From NCBI RefSeq assembly GCF_000003815.2, contig NC_049983.1, positions 6,161,669 through 6,225,668 on the forward strand: a DNA stretch of 64,000 nucleotides. The letters run 5' to 3'. The notes below the pieces were generated by a model. That model worked only from the letters and a program-made list of their open reading frames with translations, searched no databases and was not told the DNA's origin. A program made the position numbers and the translations under genes. Positions 20,197 through 30,599 of this stretch are shown piece by piece. How positions within the stretch are numbered: position 1 is the first letter of the stretch; every line of letters starts with the position of its first letter. The DNA is from Branchiostoma floridae (taxonomy: Eukaryota > Chordata > Leptocardii > Amphioxiformes > Branchiostomatidae).

Positions 20197-23100
20197 TATT
20201 TCAGCATCTGACTTAGTGCTACATGTACATACATTATCTAATCATTCGTGTGTTCAAATATCAGAAATAGAAGCCTCCATCTAAAATGAACATGTTTTTC
20301 CCTTCTATGATTATAAAAGTCGAGACAAAAAATTTACACATGTAGGCTACGAGTAATCGGCTACGAGTACTATCAATGGTTCAGGCAATATTTCTATGGA
20401 ATGGACTCTACTGTTATTCTACACTGTCACCCCTTTCACTGAGTGAAGGTATCATATTTAGCCAGAACTCATGCATTCCTAGGTCAGGGTTTTCCTATAC
20501 CCTGTGGCCCAATTCTGATGCCCCCAGTAAAAGTAATATAAGACCTTCCTCTTCTTTGGTTGACCTATATTGATGTCAGGGCATTGATAAGAAAATGTAA
20601 TTACCACCTTGGCTGCGCGTGCAGTGTCTTTACCTCCCAGCAAGTACACATCCAATTGAAGAGAGGCTGTTTCGGGTATATAGGATCACCTGAACCCATA
20701 ATGGAAATACATGTATATAGCCTGATATCCATCGGATCTTAGTCTAGCTCTAGTTCGCTCTTCTGATAGCCTGGCACCCTGCCGAATAGTCTTGCTCTCG
20801 TTAATGTAGAATTGACCGGTATTTGAATGTTCGTGTAGGATATACGACGGAGCTCTGATTGGCTCCAAGTTGTACTGAGTTCTGTGAAAGCACGATAACA
20901 GGGTTCAATCTCAGTTACACTGTTAAGAAAAATGTTTATGCATTCGATAATGTAAATTATGTCATAGCTGCTCTGTGATAACGTTTGGTACGGGTGTTCC
21001 GGGTGATGACATGGGTTATGATACGGGGTTCACCTGTTATCGCACAGCCTTCCATAGAATAATTTGGATGCCTTTTGCATGCAGAGTGTGTTGCTGTCGA
21101 AAATTTGAAAATGTCGAAAATTTCGGATGTTGTAATTCCTGTTGTAATAGTTTTTTTCGTTTGTAGGAGCCAAATTTCTTAGAAAACTTCTGGCGCATGT
21201 TGCATTGAAATGTGTGCCTTCAGCAGGTGGGTATGACAAAAATGGAATACAACACGGTGCATTCCGCATTATCCTTGATCCCAGCCTGACTGCCAAATAA
21301 CCCAATGGCTAAAGGCGACCAGGCTAGTACTTTGGATCATGCGGACAAATTATGGACAAATACGGATGACACAGACAAATACAGACTGTTTGTTGCTTTC
21401 TATTATATATTTCTGCATTGATGTAACTTCATAAGGGCCAATGTGGGAATGGTGGCAGACTACATATATTTGGCAGAGAAGCAAGTAGTAGCAAAGGAGC
21501 AGACTGGACCTGGAATAAGGATGAATACCAGGCTATAATAGAACTTATCTCTTCACCCATTTTGTAGGTGTGCCTTATCTGTCCAGCGGTAATAACCAAT
21601 TTTCTGCTTGCTCTACTCTGGGGCAGTCCTTATTCCAGGCTCAGATGAGCTACAAGATTATGGTGAAGTATAGGCTGTGGTGCCGATGTTGGTTACACTG
21701 GGGAGGTTGATAATGATGGAGAACCATAAACTGTAGATAATGTTGAACAGAAGGAGATGGAAACCAGATGTAGCAGATAATGATATATGATTACTCTTCC
21801 GGTGGTGAGGTCTTCGATAGCGAATTTTGGATATTTGGCATGCATTATATGTATGACATTCCTGTGTAACACCTATCTATGATAAGAGCCCCATTTAAAG
21901 AGGGGGGGGGGTATTGGCTGTGATTACTGTCAATTTCACTAGTCTTACATGTATACAGCCATTATGGATTTCTTTCATACAATGGCCACATTTTGATTTT
22001 GAACACTGGTTACAAGTTGAAAACTTTCTCTCGACAACTATATTTGTACCTACTTGAACATAACTGTCAAAGACGGTCACTGTGTGGTATACTGGGAGCC
22101 AGAAGACTGTTTCTACTTGCTTCTTAATCTTACATTGGTTCCCATTGCTGACCCTGTAAGTAACAGGCTAGAAGATGAGCCACACAGGGATATCGTATTG
22201 GTGATTCGAGGACGAATCTTAAAAATAAAGGGGGAGTGAGTAGCGTAACAGTTGTTTTCAAGCGCCGCCAAATTGACCATTCCAAAGGGGATTGTCCCTT
22301 CTGGTATGACAGTTTTATCATTTGTCTGATATGAACAGCTTTCCCTTTCTTGAATTTCTTTCATATGTTTTCATTGGTCTCAATTTGATTTTTAACAGTG
22401 GTTACTAACTTGTTGAAAACTATCCCTATGCAACTACCTGAACACAGTTGTCAAAATTGGTCACTGTCTGGTTTCTTGTGCACCAGGTGTTTCATTATTT
22501 GCCTCATATGAATAGAAAAACCCTTTCTTGTACCAAATACAGCAGCCCCTTTCATGAGTTTCAGAGCTGCCTGAAGATTTAAGGTCCCAGTGTCAAAGTC
22601 ACGACTACGGTGTCGAAATGAAGAATGAACTGGGCAGGAGGCCAAGTTTATTGCTATAGAAACAGCTGTCTGACACGAATTATAGCGTCATCTGTTCCGT
22701 TATTATCACTAATTGTAAAACAACTGAGCGCTCCCATGATTTCCCCCGAGGAAGAGAGTCTGGTCTTCCTTCACGATGCCAAGGAAAGTAATAAACGGAA
22801 TTTACCATATTTTACTGTCACGAGGCTCGGTTTGAGTCTATAGCGTTGCTGGGAATGTGATAGGTCAGACTGATTTCGAACCATTTGTGTCTATACGGAC
22901 TATTAGTCCTGTGATTTCCCTGGGTGGAGAGTTGAAAGCTTATTGCTTCAACTTACGGAATGTTACAGTTTGACAGAATGAAGTGTAATGTATTTTCTCT
23001 TGAGAGAAATCTTCATGGACTTCCATCAAACCGAGTGTGAAATGATGAAAATTGCATGATTGCCATGAAGTGATCGTTTCTAGTGGGGCTTAGGTATTGT

Positions 23101-23995
23101 AAGCTAATCTGTCGTTCTAGATAATCACATTGTCTTCAAAGTCCACAGATCTTTCATCAACGGAAATACTTTGCTGAAGTTATACAAATCAGAACTAAAG
23201 TCTCAAATTACCCTTTTATCTGAATTGCAACCATAAGATTGGTACAAGGACAAAAGTTATGAAACCTGCAAGTGCCAAAAAAAAGGGCTAATGAATTATC
23301 GAAAACCACAAAAAATACATGCTTATCAAGTTGAATCAGTTCTATCCAGTTGGAATTCTGACAGAGGCAACCTAAATTTGATCTGATTATATGCTAAGCA
23401 ATAATCTAGTTTTTTGCCTCCCACCAGTCTTCACCCCAAGGGACGGAACTTTGAGTGAAGGAATCTGCCTCAAGGTGAACGTACTCAGCTTGTGGTGATA
23501 ACTTAGTCCCGAAGGCACACGCTCATCAGCCTGTTTTCAATTCAAGGGTGTCAGACTGTCTTGTGGAATTTGTCAAGGGATATTAACGCGCCGGGGTGGC
23601 ATATGTAATCTGTCTATCCCAAGAGCGCTCGGGCAATCGAACCCGCAATTTCGACGGTTGGGTGACCTCCGATCAAACGCATTTCCCGCGAAGCGAACCG
23701 ATTCATGTGGGCTTTTCTTCGAGCAATTTTCTCGGCATCAAATGCATTTGGCATGATAAAACAGCTCACCTGTACCTTTTATGCTCTATTTCAAACACAC
23801 ATGGTAGCTTCATATTGAAAGGATAGACCTAATGGAGGAAAATTGCTGACATTTCAATTTCATACCTGCATTTCAGTTCATACCTGTTTTATAATGTCAG
23901 TTGGATCTTAAAAAGTTAAGGAGACTTAACCAATCATGCAGTCTTAAAGATTCACATCGATCCTCAAGATTGGCTGATGAGTGTTTATCTATACT
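20197..23995. other. Intronic sequence with minor duplications
   Basis: A ~130-bp segment (gattttgaacactggttacaa ... gtcaaagacggtcactg, about 21990-22085) is repeated diverged at about 22385-22470. A small inverted pair (acctggaataaggat at 21509, atccttattccagg-like at 21628) suggests a short MITE. A G10 run sits at 21902-21911. Region 22600-23060 looks unique. No gene supported. Confidence 0.6.
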
Positions 23996-24762
23996 CAGGG
24001 CTCGAAATACCACATGCATATGCAAGTTTGTGCAAGTAAAATTGGTGTGGTGCAAGTAAGTTTAGACCAAACTTGCACCAGTGCAAGTTACTTTTGTCCT
24101 CTAATACCTGACATTAGAAAAAGCTTACACACACCGAGAATATTGTCTGCCATTGAAAGGTAAAAGAAAATAACACTGAATAAAAAAAAGCCTAAATTTG
24201 TTATTTCTAAATTTGGTTAGATATCCAGGTAAACTATTTTTTTAAACAAATCCATCTCTACAATGCTAATGATTCCTAAGGTGCTGTCTTACCTTGATTT
24301 GCATATGAGTTACATTTGCATACTAAATATGTTCAACTGGTTTTTCCAGTTATATGTATTGTATTGAGTTGTTCTACCACTTCATTCTGGAGATGCTTAA
24401 GACTAGTTACTGTGATGGATGTCACTCGAAGAGTCCAGAAGAAATCTATGGATCTTATCGAGTTGTAGACATTGAATTGTCTTTAATTGAGGCTAAATTC
24501 ACAGTTTTTATGAAACAGTTTATACAATTTCAAACCAAAAATAAAATACGCTACTGAAAAACAAATATCCAAACATGTGGTCTTTACCGGTATGTATCCC
24601 CATTTACTACTAGTCACGTACATTTGCAAATTTTCAGAAGAGGAGATAAGGGTTTAACAGTTCACTATTTTGGGTTGTGCAAGTAAGTTTCTTTTGGTGC
24701 AAGTTACCTTTGGCTTAACTTGCACAGGTGCAAGTTGACTGAAAAGTGTTTTTCGAGCCCTG
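23996..24762. mobile_element. hAT-like nonautonomous element, 767 bp
   Basis: Ends CAGGGCTCGAAA (23996) and TTTCGAGCCCTG (to 24762) are a perfect 12-bp inverted repeat. Flanks ATACT at 23991-23995 and 24763-24767 form a 5-bp direct repeat. Subterminal regions carry repeated gtgcaagt/acttgcac words on both strands (24020-24090 and 24675-24745). The central part has no transposase. The superfamily is inferred from the terminus; the 5-bp duplication is shorter than the usual 8 bp of hAT. Confidence 0.82.
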
Positions 24763-24837
24763 ATACTGCAAAGGTCTTCATCATTGACTTGTCATTGCTG
24801 CATTTCAGACTACAGTATGCTGAAGTGGGGTGTCTAT

Positions 24838-24961
24838 AGCCTGGTTGCTAGACCCATCATAATAGATATCAGTGATCAGGGACCAACTTTTATAGAAGGC
24901 CACAGGGCTTCCCTGGTCAAAGGGGATTTTGTCTAGCGTGGTCGGTCTGACAACCAGGCTA
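24838..24961. mobile_element. Small MITE, AGCCTGGTTG ends
   Basis: agcctggttgctagacc at the left and ggtctgacaaccaggct at the right are inverted copies with two differences, spanning about 124 bp. TA flanks both ends but is part of the inverted match, so the target duplication is unclear. Confidence 0.75.
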
Positions 24962-26730
24962 ATTGTGTGTTACATAATGTAGTTCCCCCTCCGATACATT
25001 GTACACTACCCGATACATTGTACACTACCCGTCTTTGCAAGGTCTTAATTCCTTGCTGTACTGCAAATCTCAATTCTTTTTCTGTGCTTGGTTTCAGTTT
25101 AAAACTGCCCAAGAAGTTGCATCCTGACTGCATCTCAGCATGGTGACCTAGCCATCTCAGCCTCAGTGAAAAGACATGCATATTCGAGATCTTGGTGAAA
25201 GATTGTATATTGAACAGTTTAGATAAATGGAATTTCAAATTGAATCCATCTGACCTACTTTGTTCAAGGCATGATGGATGTATGATGTAATAGTTGGTAA
25301 TTTATTATAAATTGGGTCATAAGATTATTGAATTGCCTTGTGTGAAGCTGTAAATTACAGTGTAATGATAGATGATAAGGACTTAAAAGAGGGAAAATTG
25401 ATTAGTTGAAGAGGTCTTTCAAGATGTGGCCTTTTCTTTGGGTCAGGGCTTTCCATCAATTGAGAGTATGACCTATTTTCAGGGTTCGTGTTTCTAAAGA
25501 AAAAAATCCCAAATCTTTACGTGTACTGTTTTGGATTGGGAAAAAAAATCATATTTCCTATAGATATGATAGATCTAAACTTTGTCCCTGAGCAAGCAAA
25601 TGACTGTCAAATCTTTGAAGTGTTACTAGTGAAATCATTGCTTATAGATTTGTGCTCTTTGTACTTAGCATTTGTGCTTTGTACAGGTGCATTTCCAGAT
25701 GCAAATTATGCACATTTAATTGACCCACAATGATAGCAGATCTACTTCAGTAGGTCTCATTTTCATAGATCAATGCACTGTTAACTGCTAGCAGTGTGTG
25801 AACTTTTCAAACTCTTCCAACCCAAAATTGTTTCCCACTCAAACCAGGAAAAGCCTGTAGGATTCCTACAATTAGTACCACATTACTGAACAGCATGCGA
25901 GCATGTTCAACATGATGTGGTGTCTGAATATCGCACAACTATACTAGCGCAAGATTGACGACTCGTTTGTTTCGGAGCGACGGTTGATTAATCGCCGCCG
26001 TTTCATCTGGCTGCAAGTCTGTTATTAGGGAGGCAATCGCAAACTTTCCCGTGTTGTTTTATGTACTTAGAGGATAGGATTCCCATACATATCTTGTCAG
26101 AAGTAAAGCTAGCCGTCATTACTCTGTCACTTGGTAATGAAGATTTGTCACATTTGCGGTGCTGAAACGCTTACCAAACGTGCAGACAAATCCCGTAGAG
26201 ACAGGCACAGGTGTTTTAATGCAGTGCGAATATCCTTATCCTTGACGCCAATCTTTCAGTTGTGTAGCTTAAGCTTTTGATAAGGTAAACGTTAATTGAA
26301 GGCATTGTTCAAGCGTAGATTTGATCTTTGGAGTCTGACAGGTTTTGTCCATGGTGCTGAAGATATTATTGTTCTGCAGCAATGTTTTTCAATATATCAG
26401 AGCAACGTAATACCATTCCATGGGTATATTAAGATTCTCTATGTAGTGCCTATAGGAATATACTAGTTTTCTAGTGCAGCAAGACCATTAAAAGCCTGCC
26501 ATTGAACTAGTGTAACAGCACCAGTCTTTGTCAATAAATGAACAATACAGTGCTCACATGATGTCACGTTATGCAGATAGAACACATGACTCAGTAAGCA
26601 GTGGATCATAGGTTGCAAAAAGTCTATGGCGCCCACCGTCTCTGTTCAGGGTTGATGTCAAACAAGGTACATTCGTATACTATTGTTTAGTAATGCTGTA
26701 ATCTATACAGACTTGTAGTATGTTACGTTA
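24962..26730. other. Intronic sequence without recognised gene
   Basis: Mostly unique. tacattgtacactacccg is duplicated at 24998-25030. Region 25930-26200 has balanced composition and CG-containing words unlike its surroundings; no coding or repeat signature seen. Confidence 0.5.
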
Positions 26731-27803
26731 TCCATCCATAGCACTCAACCGCTGCCTTGAGGCAGTGCATGCTTGCAGGCTGATTGTACCAACACATGCC
26801 CTAACCATTGCTGTTAAGTATTGCTATAGTCTACATGTAGCTCTCCATAAGTGATATCATGTCTTTCTGGGATCAACCCTACCTCGAGGCAGTATGTACC
26901 CCGCAGACTGACTATATCCACACAAACCCTAACTATAACTATTAACTGCTCCTGTGGGGATACATAAGCTTTGTTCTCCTTATACCATCATGTTGTTTTG
27001 TCTATCCATAGCAGCAGACTCTTGCCTTTAGGCAGTGTGTGTTGCTGGCTGACTGTATTCACCCAGACCCACATATAGTTGTTAAATGTTTCTGTCATTT
27101 TTTCATCCTTAGAGCTAGAGATAGATCCTTGCCTGAAGGAGTTGTGTGCCGGCAGGCATATTGTATCCAACCAGGCCCTAACCATAGCTGTTCAGTGTAG
27201 CTGTTATCTACGCTGGTCTCGTACACTCACGTACACTACGCTGGTCTCGTACACTCGTCTCGTACCTCTTCTTATATCATGTCATTTTTTCTATCCCCAT
27301 TGTTTGCCCTGAAGAATGACTATATCCGTGAAGGCCCAAACCAAGGGTTGCTGTAATCTACAAATTTCTCATTCTTACCTTTTGTAACCACAGCAATAGA
27401 CCCCTGTGTTGAATGCTTGAGGCGATGTGTGGCCCACTGGCTGACTATATCCGCACAGGCCCTAACAGTAACTTCTAAGTGTTGCTGTAATCTACCAATT
27501 CCTCATCATGTCTTTTTTTTACCTCCACAACGAGAGACCCCTGTGTTAACGGCTTGAGGCGGTGTGTGGCCTGCTGGCTGACTGTATCCGCACAGGCCCT
27601 AACCGTAACTGCAAAGTGTAATCTACAAATTCCCCATCATATCTTTGCCCTGAAGGTTGACTGCAGACCCTAACCGTAGCTGCTAACTGTAATCTACAAA
27701 TTTCTCATCACGTCTTTTTTTGCATCCACAGCGATCAACCCCTGCCTCGAGGCTGTATGTGCCCCACATGCTGACTGTATCCACACAGGCCCTAACTGTA
27801 GCC
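26731..27803 (+). pseudogene. Tandem array of ~9 decayed copies of an EGF exon's 5' half
   Basis: Each unit has an intron tail (ctacaaatttctcatcatgtctttttttgcatccacag or decayed forms) and about 66-75 nt matching the start of the exon at 27868 (atcgaccc-tgcc-tgaggcrgtatg ... gactgtatccacacaggccctaac). Units begin near 26731, 26862, 26999, 27110, 27296 (partial), 27386, 27521, 27642 (partial) and 27721, about 110-140 bp apart. Several keep an acceptor AG; the one at 26862 has lost it. Units at 27386 and 27521 share an extra ~10 nt and are sisters. Only the last, 27732-27797, keeps the full reading frame. Confidence 0.9.
27732..27797 (+). other. Candidate 66-nt phase-symmetric mini-exon
   Basis: The copy nearest the real exon has acceptor ccacag (AG 27730-27731) and an open frame [21 protein letters not shown], followed by gtagcc at 27798. 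Taken as an exon it starts with 2 nt and ends with 1 nt, so inclusion would keep the frame and add 22 residues. Against it, the donor is weak and the following gap to 27867 is only 70 bp. Confidence 0.35.
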
Positions 27804-27867
27804 ATCAAGTGTTGGTGTAATCTAAAAATTTCGCATTCTTACATCATGTCTTTTTTTGCATCCACAG

Positions 27868-28064
27868 CAATCGACCCGTGCCTGGAGGCGGTATGCGCCC
27901 CACAGGCAGACTGTATCCACACTGGGCCTAACCAGCACCGCTGCGAGTGCAGACCCAACTACAGCGGAGACGGGCGTGTGTGCCTGCCCATCGATCCGTG
28001 CCAAACCAACTTCGGCGGCTGTCCGACCAACTCAACCGTTTGCGTTTATGATGCGCCAGGGAAG
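27868..28064 (+). CDS. Stabilin-like gene, exon with one and a half EGF modules
   Basis: 197-nt exon, acceptor tccacag, donor gtgagg at 28065. It takes in 2 nt and ends on a codon boundary, the point where intron phase switches from 1 to 0. The protein reads [65 protein letters not shown]: one full EGF-like module and the first half of the next (cysteines 1-3). NST is a potential N-glycosylation site. The DPCQTNxGxCPxNSTxC phrase is typical of stabilins just before their first FAS1 domain. The second half of the split module is 22.4 kb downstream. Confidence 0.96.
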
Positions 28065-28585
28065 GTGAGGCACTTAATTAGCCTTTCGTTGATTAGCCTT
28101 TTGTTGATTAGCTGTGATGTTTGTAGATTTGTGCCTCTCGTTAAGAGCAACGTGCAGTTCATTTTGATAAATTAGACATTTTGTTTTACAAGGCTGAACA
28201 CAATGTCTTATAAAACTCTGTTTTACGATCCAATTTGTATTACCAAGATGATAGCATAACTGCCCTTAAACTTTTCAGGAGCGTCGTAACACATACATCG
28301 TCAGAGGGAAAACCGCAACAGTGCTAACAGTTTGCTTCTTCTCATACGTGTAATTTCTGAAGTTTACAGATCTTTTTACAGATAAACCACAAATAAATTG
28401 TTTATGATTAAGTGACTTAATAGTAAAACCCCTTACACCCAAGCCCATTGCCAAGGTCTACTTATAGCCATTACTAATTTGCCCAGTCCCAGAAAAGTAG
28501 TTTTATCAACACAGCATCTTCAGGCTTGCCAGTGTCATATACCAGTCTTGCACATATATGGTTCTGCATTGTTCCCAATGATGGG

Positions 28586-28870
28586 TCAAAAAGTTCTTCA
28601 ACCTGTCACGTGGATTTCCTAAGATTGTAGGACAAAATAACTCATCTTTGGTTGCTGACAAGCGTAGCTTAGTCAGGCATGTGTCAAGTAATTGATGCGT
28701 TGAGCTATACCCTGTGATATATATGGTGCGTTCACCCTAAATAAGTGGTCGGTCAAAAAGTTCTTCAACCTGCTACGCTTATTTCTTAAGATTGCAGGGT
28801 ACAATAACTCATCTTTGGTTGCTGACAAGCATAGCTTCGTCAGGCATGTGTCAAATAAATGAACTGAGCC
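28586..28870. repeat. Two-unit direct repeat, ~165 bp
   Basis: gtcaaaaagttcttcaacctg ... aataactcatctttggttgctgacaagc ... gtcaggcatgtgtcaa occurs at about 28586-28690 and 28751-28855. Moderately diverged; the reverse ORF across it has no domain. Confidence 0.85.
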
Positions 28871-29540
28871 GTTCCTAAATCCTGACATATATATGTCAAG
28901 AGGCTGGTAATACTGATAAATTGGAGCACTGGCATGAAAATATGACACTACTTGATCTTCCTATCAAACAAGGATCTTCTTTTATTGATCGCGACTAAGG
29001 TAAGGCTTGTAAGATCCGACCGAACTGTTGGTGGCGCCCGTCGGGTGCAGTTACGCCAGGGTGTCCGACCATGAGGAGTAAAAAATGAGGTCATCACACA
29101 CATCGATTTTGTGTCCTTTGCACACATTTGTGTCCTTAATAGTGTATGAGGATAGCTAGCTAGAGGTAGTATGGGGCATAGACACAGAATGTCCCTGACT
29201 CCAATTTCTTGGAAAGATGACTTCTTTTTGCCTTAAATGGCTCTAAAGTCTAAGTGAGCCATCATAACAAAAGTGCCAAATATGCCAAAGGCTAGAAACT
29301 TGCTACCTTTTTTTGAGAAAACTAAAGTATTGCTCCACCCCATCAACCATAAAGAAAGATTTGATTAATGGCCTGTGCAAACCCATACCTGCCCTTTGAC
29401 ATTTACGTTGGTTGCTTTGGTGACCTCTTTCGCTGCAGCTGTTCATTCCAGACTAAGAATGAAAGGGAGTCATCCAAGGAAGGTGACAAGGTTAAACTTG
29501 AGCTTAGGAATTTGCATCCTTTTTGCAGAAAGTGCTGTTC
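28871..29540. other. Intronic sequence, no feature recognised
   Basis: Part of the 22.4 kb intron. No array, inverted-repeat element or coding segment recognised. Confidence 0.5.
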
Positions 29541-29771
29541 AACCTAGCCTGGGTACCATCCAGATGTTCGCTTCGACGTTAATTTTACACTATATACAGT
29601 CGCTTCTTGCTCCAACTTTTGTTATACACTATATACAAAATGTACAGTCGCTTCTCGCTCTAACTTTTTTTTATACACTAAGTCTATATACAATCGCTTC
29701 TCTGCTATTTGCCTGGGGACCTTGACATCTCTAACATCTGGAATCGTCAAAATTTTGGACGTGCACTAGCG

Positions 29772-29898
29772 AATTAAGGAATGGGTTCAAGCGCTTGTTC
29801 GAACAGGTGTTCCCACACCTTACATGTAAATGCTCTGTCCGCTTGTGGGAGAAGGCCTGTTGTCTTAGAACGAGTGCTTGAGAACCCATTCCTTAATT
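29772..29898. mobile_element. Small MITE, AATTAAGGAATGGGTTC ends
   Basis: aattaaggaatgggttcaagc (29772) and gcttgagaacccattccttaatt (to about 29898) are inverted copies with a 2-nt indel. The inside continues to pair imperfectly (tgttcgaacagg / cctgttgtcttagaac), giving a near-complete hairpin. Confidence 0.8.
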
Positions 29899-29977
29899 TA
29901 ATTTCACTCATTAACTGACATCACCACCAAAAGGTTTGAATGCAAAGTTCTCCAGATGGGTACCTGAAGGGAACATA

Positions 29978-30555
29978 CGAGGGGCGTGCAATTAGTAATG
30001 GTCCTGACCCATTTCCCATAGCAGGAGATTAATGAAACTTGGCACAGTTATTAGTCTTTCTCTTCATAGGAATCACCCAGAGTTATGCATTTCTCCCATC
30101 GTTTGATGCAGCTCTGGACACCGATTTTGTAGGACACCCCAGGTTGGTCCTCCAACTGATGCCTCATCAATGGCACAAGAGGGACGACCAGGTCTGGGAG
30201 CTGTTTCCACAGACTTCCAGCCACGTTTGAATTCAGGATGCCAGCGTTTTACAAGGTCATATGATGGGGCATCATCACTATAAGTTTCATTTATTTCATC
30301 AAAAGTCTTCTTTGGTGTGCGTCCTTTCAAATACAAAAACCGGATCACTGCACGACACTCAACTGGTTCCATTTCACACCTGGTCCATTTCGCACCTGAC
30401 TAAGTTCAAACACCAGTAAATCAGAAACCACAATTAGTTAAGAGCTGTCTTTTGCAACATAACCCATAGAGATATGAATTATTACACATACAAAATTTCA
30501 TTTAGATCAGACAACTGGAAGTGGGTCAGGACCATTACTTATTGCACGCCCCTCG
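29978..30555 (-). mobile_element. mariner element, internally deleted, 578 bp
   Basis: Terminal inverted repeats of 34 bp with one mismatch (CGAGGGGCGTGCAATTAGTA ... and the complement of ... CACGCCCCTCG), flanked by TA at 29976-29977 and 30556-30557, as expected for Tc1/mariner. On the reverse strand from 30372 an ORF encodes a mariner transposase N-terminal helix-turn-helix region (CRAVIRFLYLKGRTPKKTF, then PSYDLVKRW and GRPS). Near its end, in another frame, is the transposase C-terminus (GVQSCIKRWEKCITLGDSYE). The catalytic DD(34)D core between them is missing, so the copy cannot make active transposase. Confidence 0.95.
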
Positions 30556-30599
30556 TAAAGAGCGAACTACTACCTGGATGGAACCCATTCTAGTTCTAC

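Larger units (their letters stand above)
29541..30590. mobile_element. Possible composite host element with nested insertions
   Basis: agcctgggtaccatccagatgttcgct near 29545 and the complement of agcgaactactacctggatggaaccc near 30562-30587 are imperfect inverted copies. If they are true ends, the host holds a 3-unit repeat (actatatacaRtcgcttct, 29580-29705), the MITE at 29772 and the mariner copy at 29978. Boundaries are uncertain. Confidence 0.4.

Noticed and set aside
23600-23700. Reverse-strand tRNA suggested by gggttcgattgccc
   Set aside because: Only the T-arm-like word is present; I could not pair acceptor, D and anticodon stems.
30073-30372. Functional mariner transposase gene
   Set aside because: The catalytic core is deleted and the C-terminus is in another frame.
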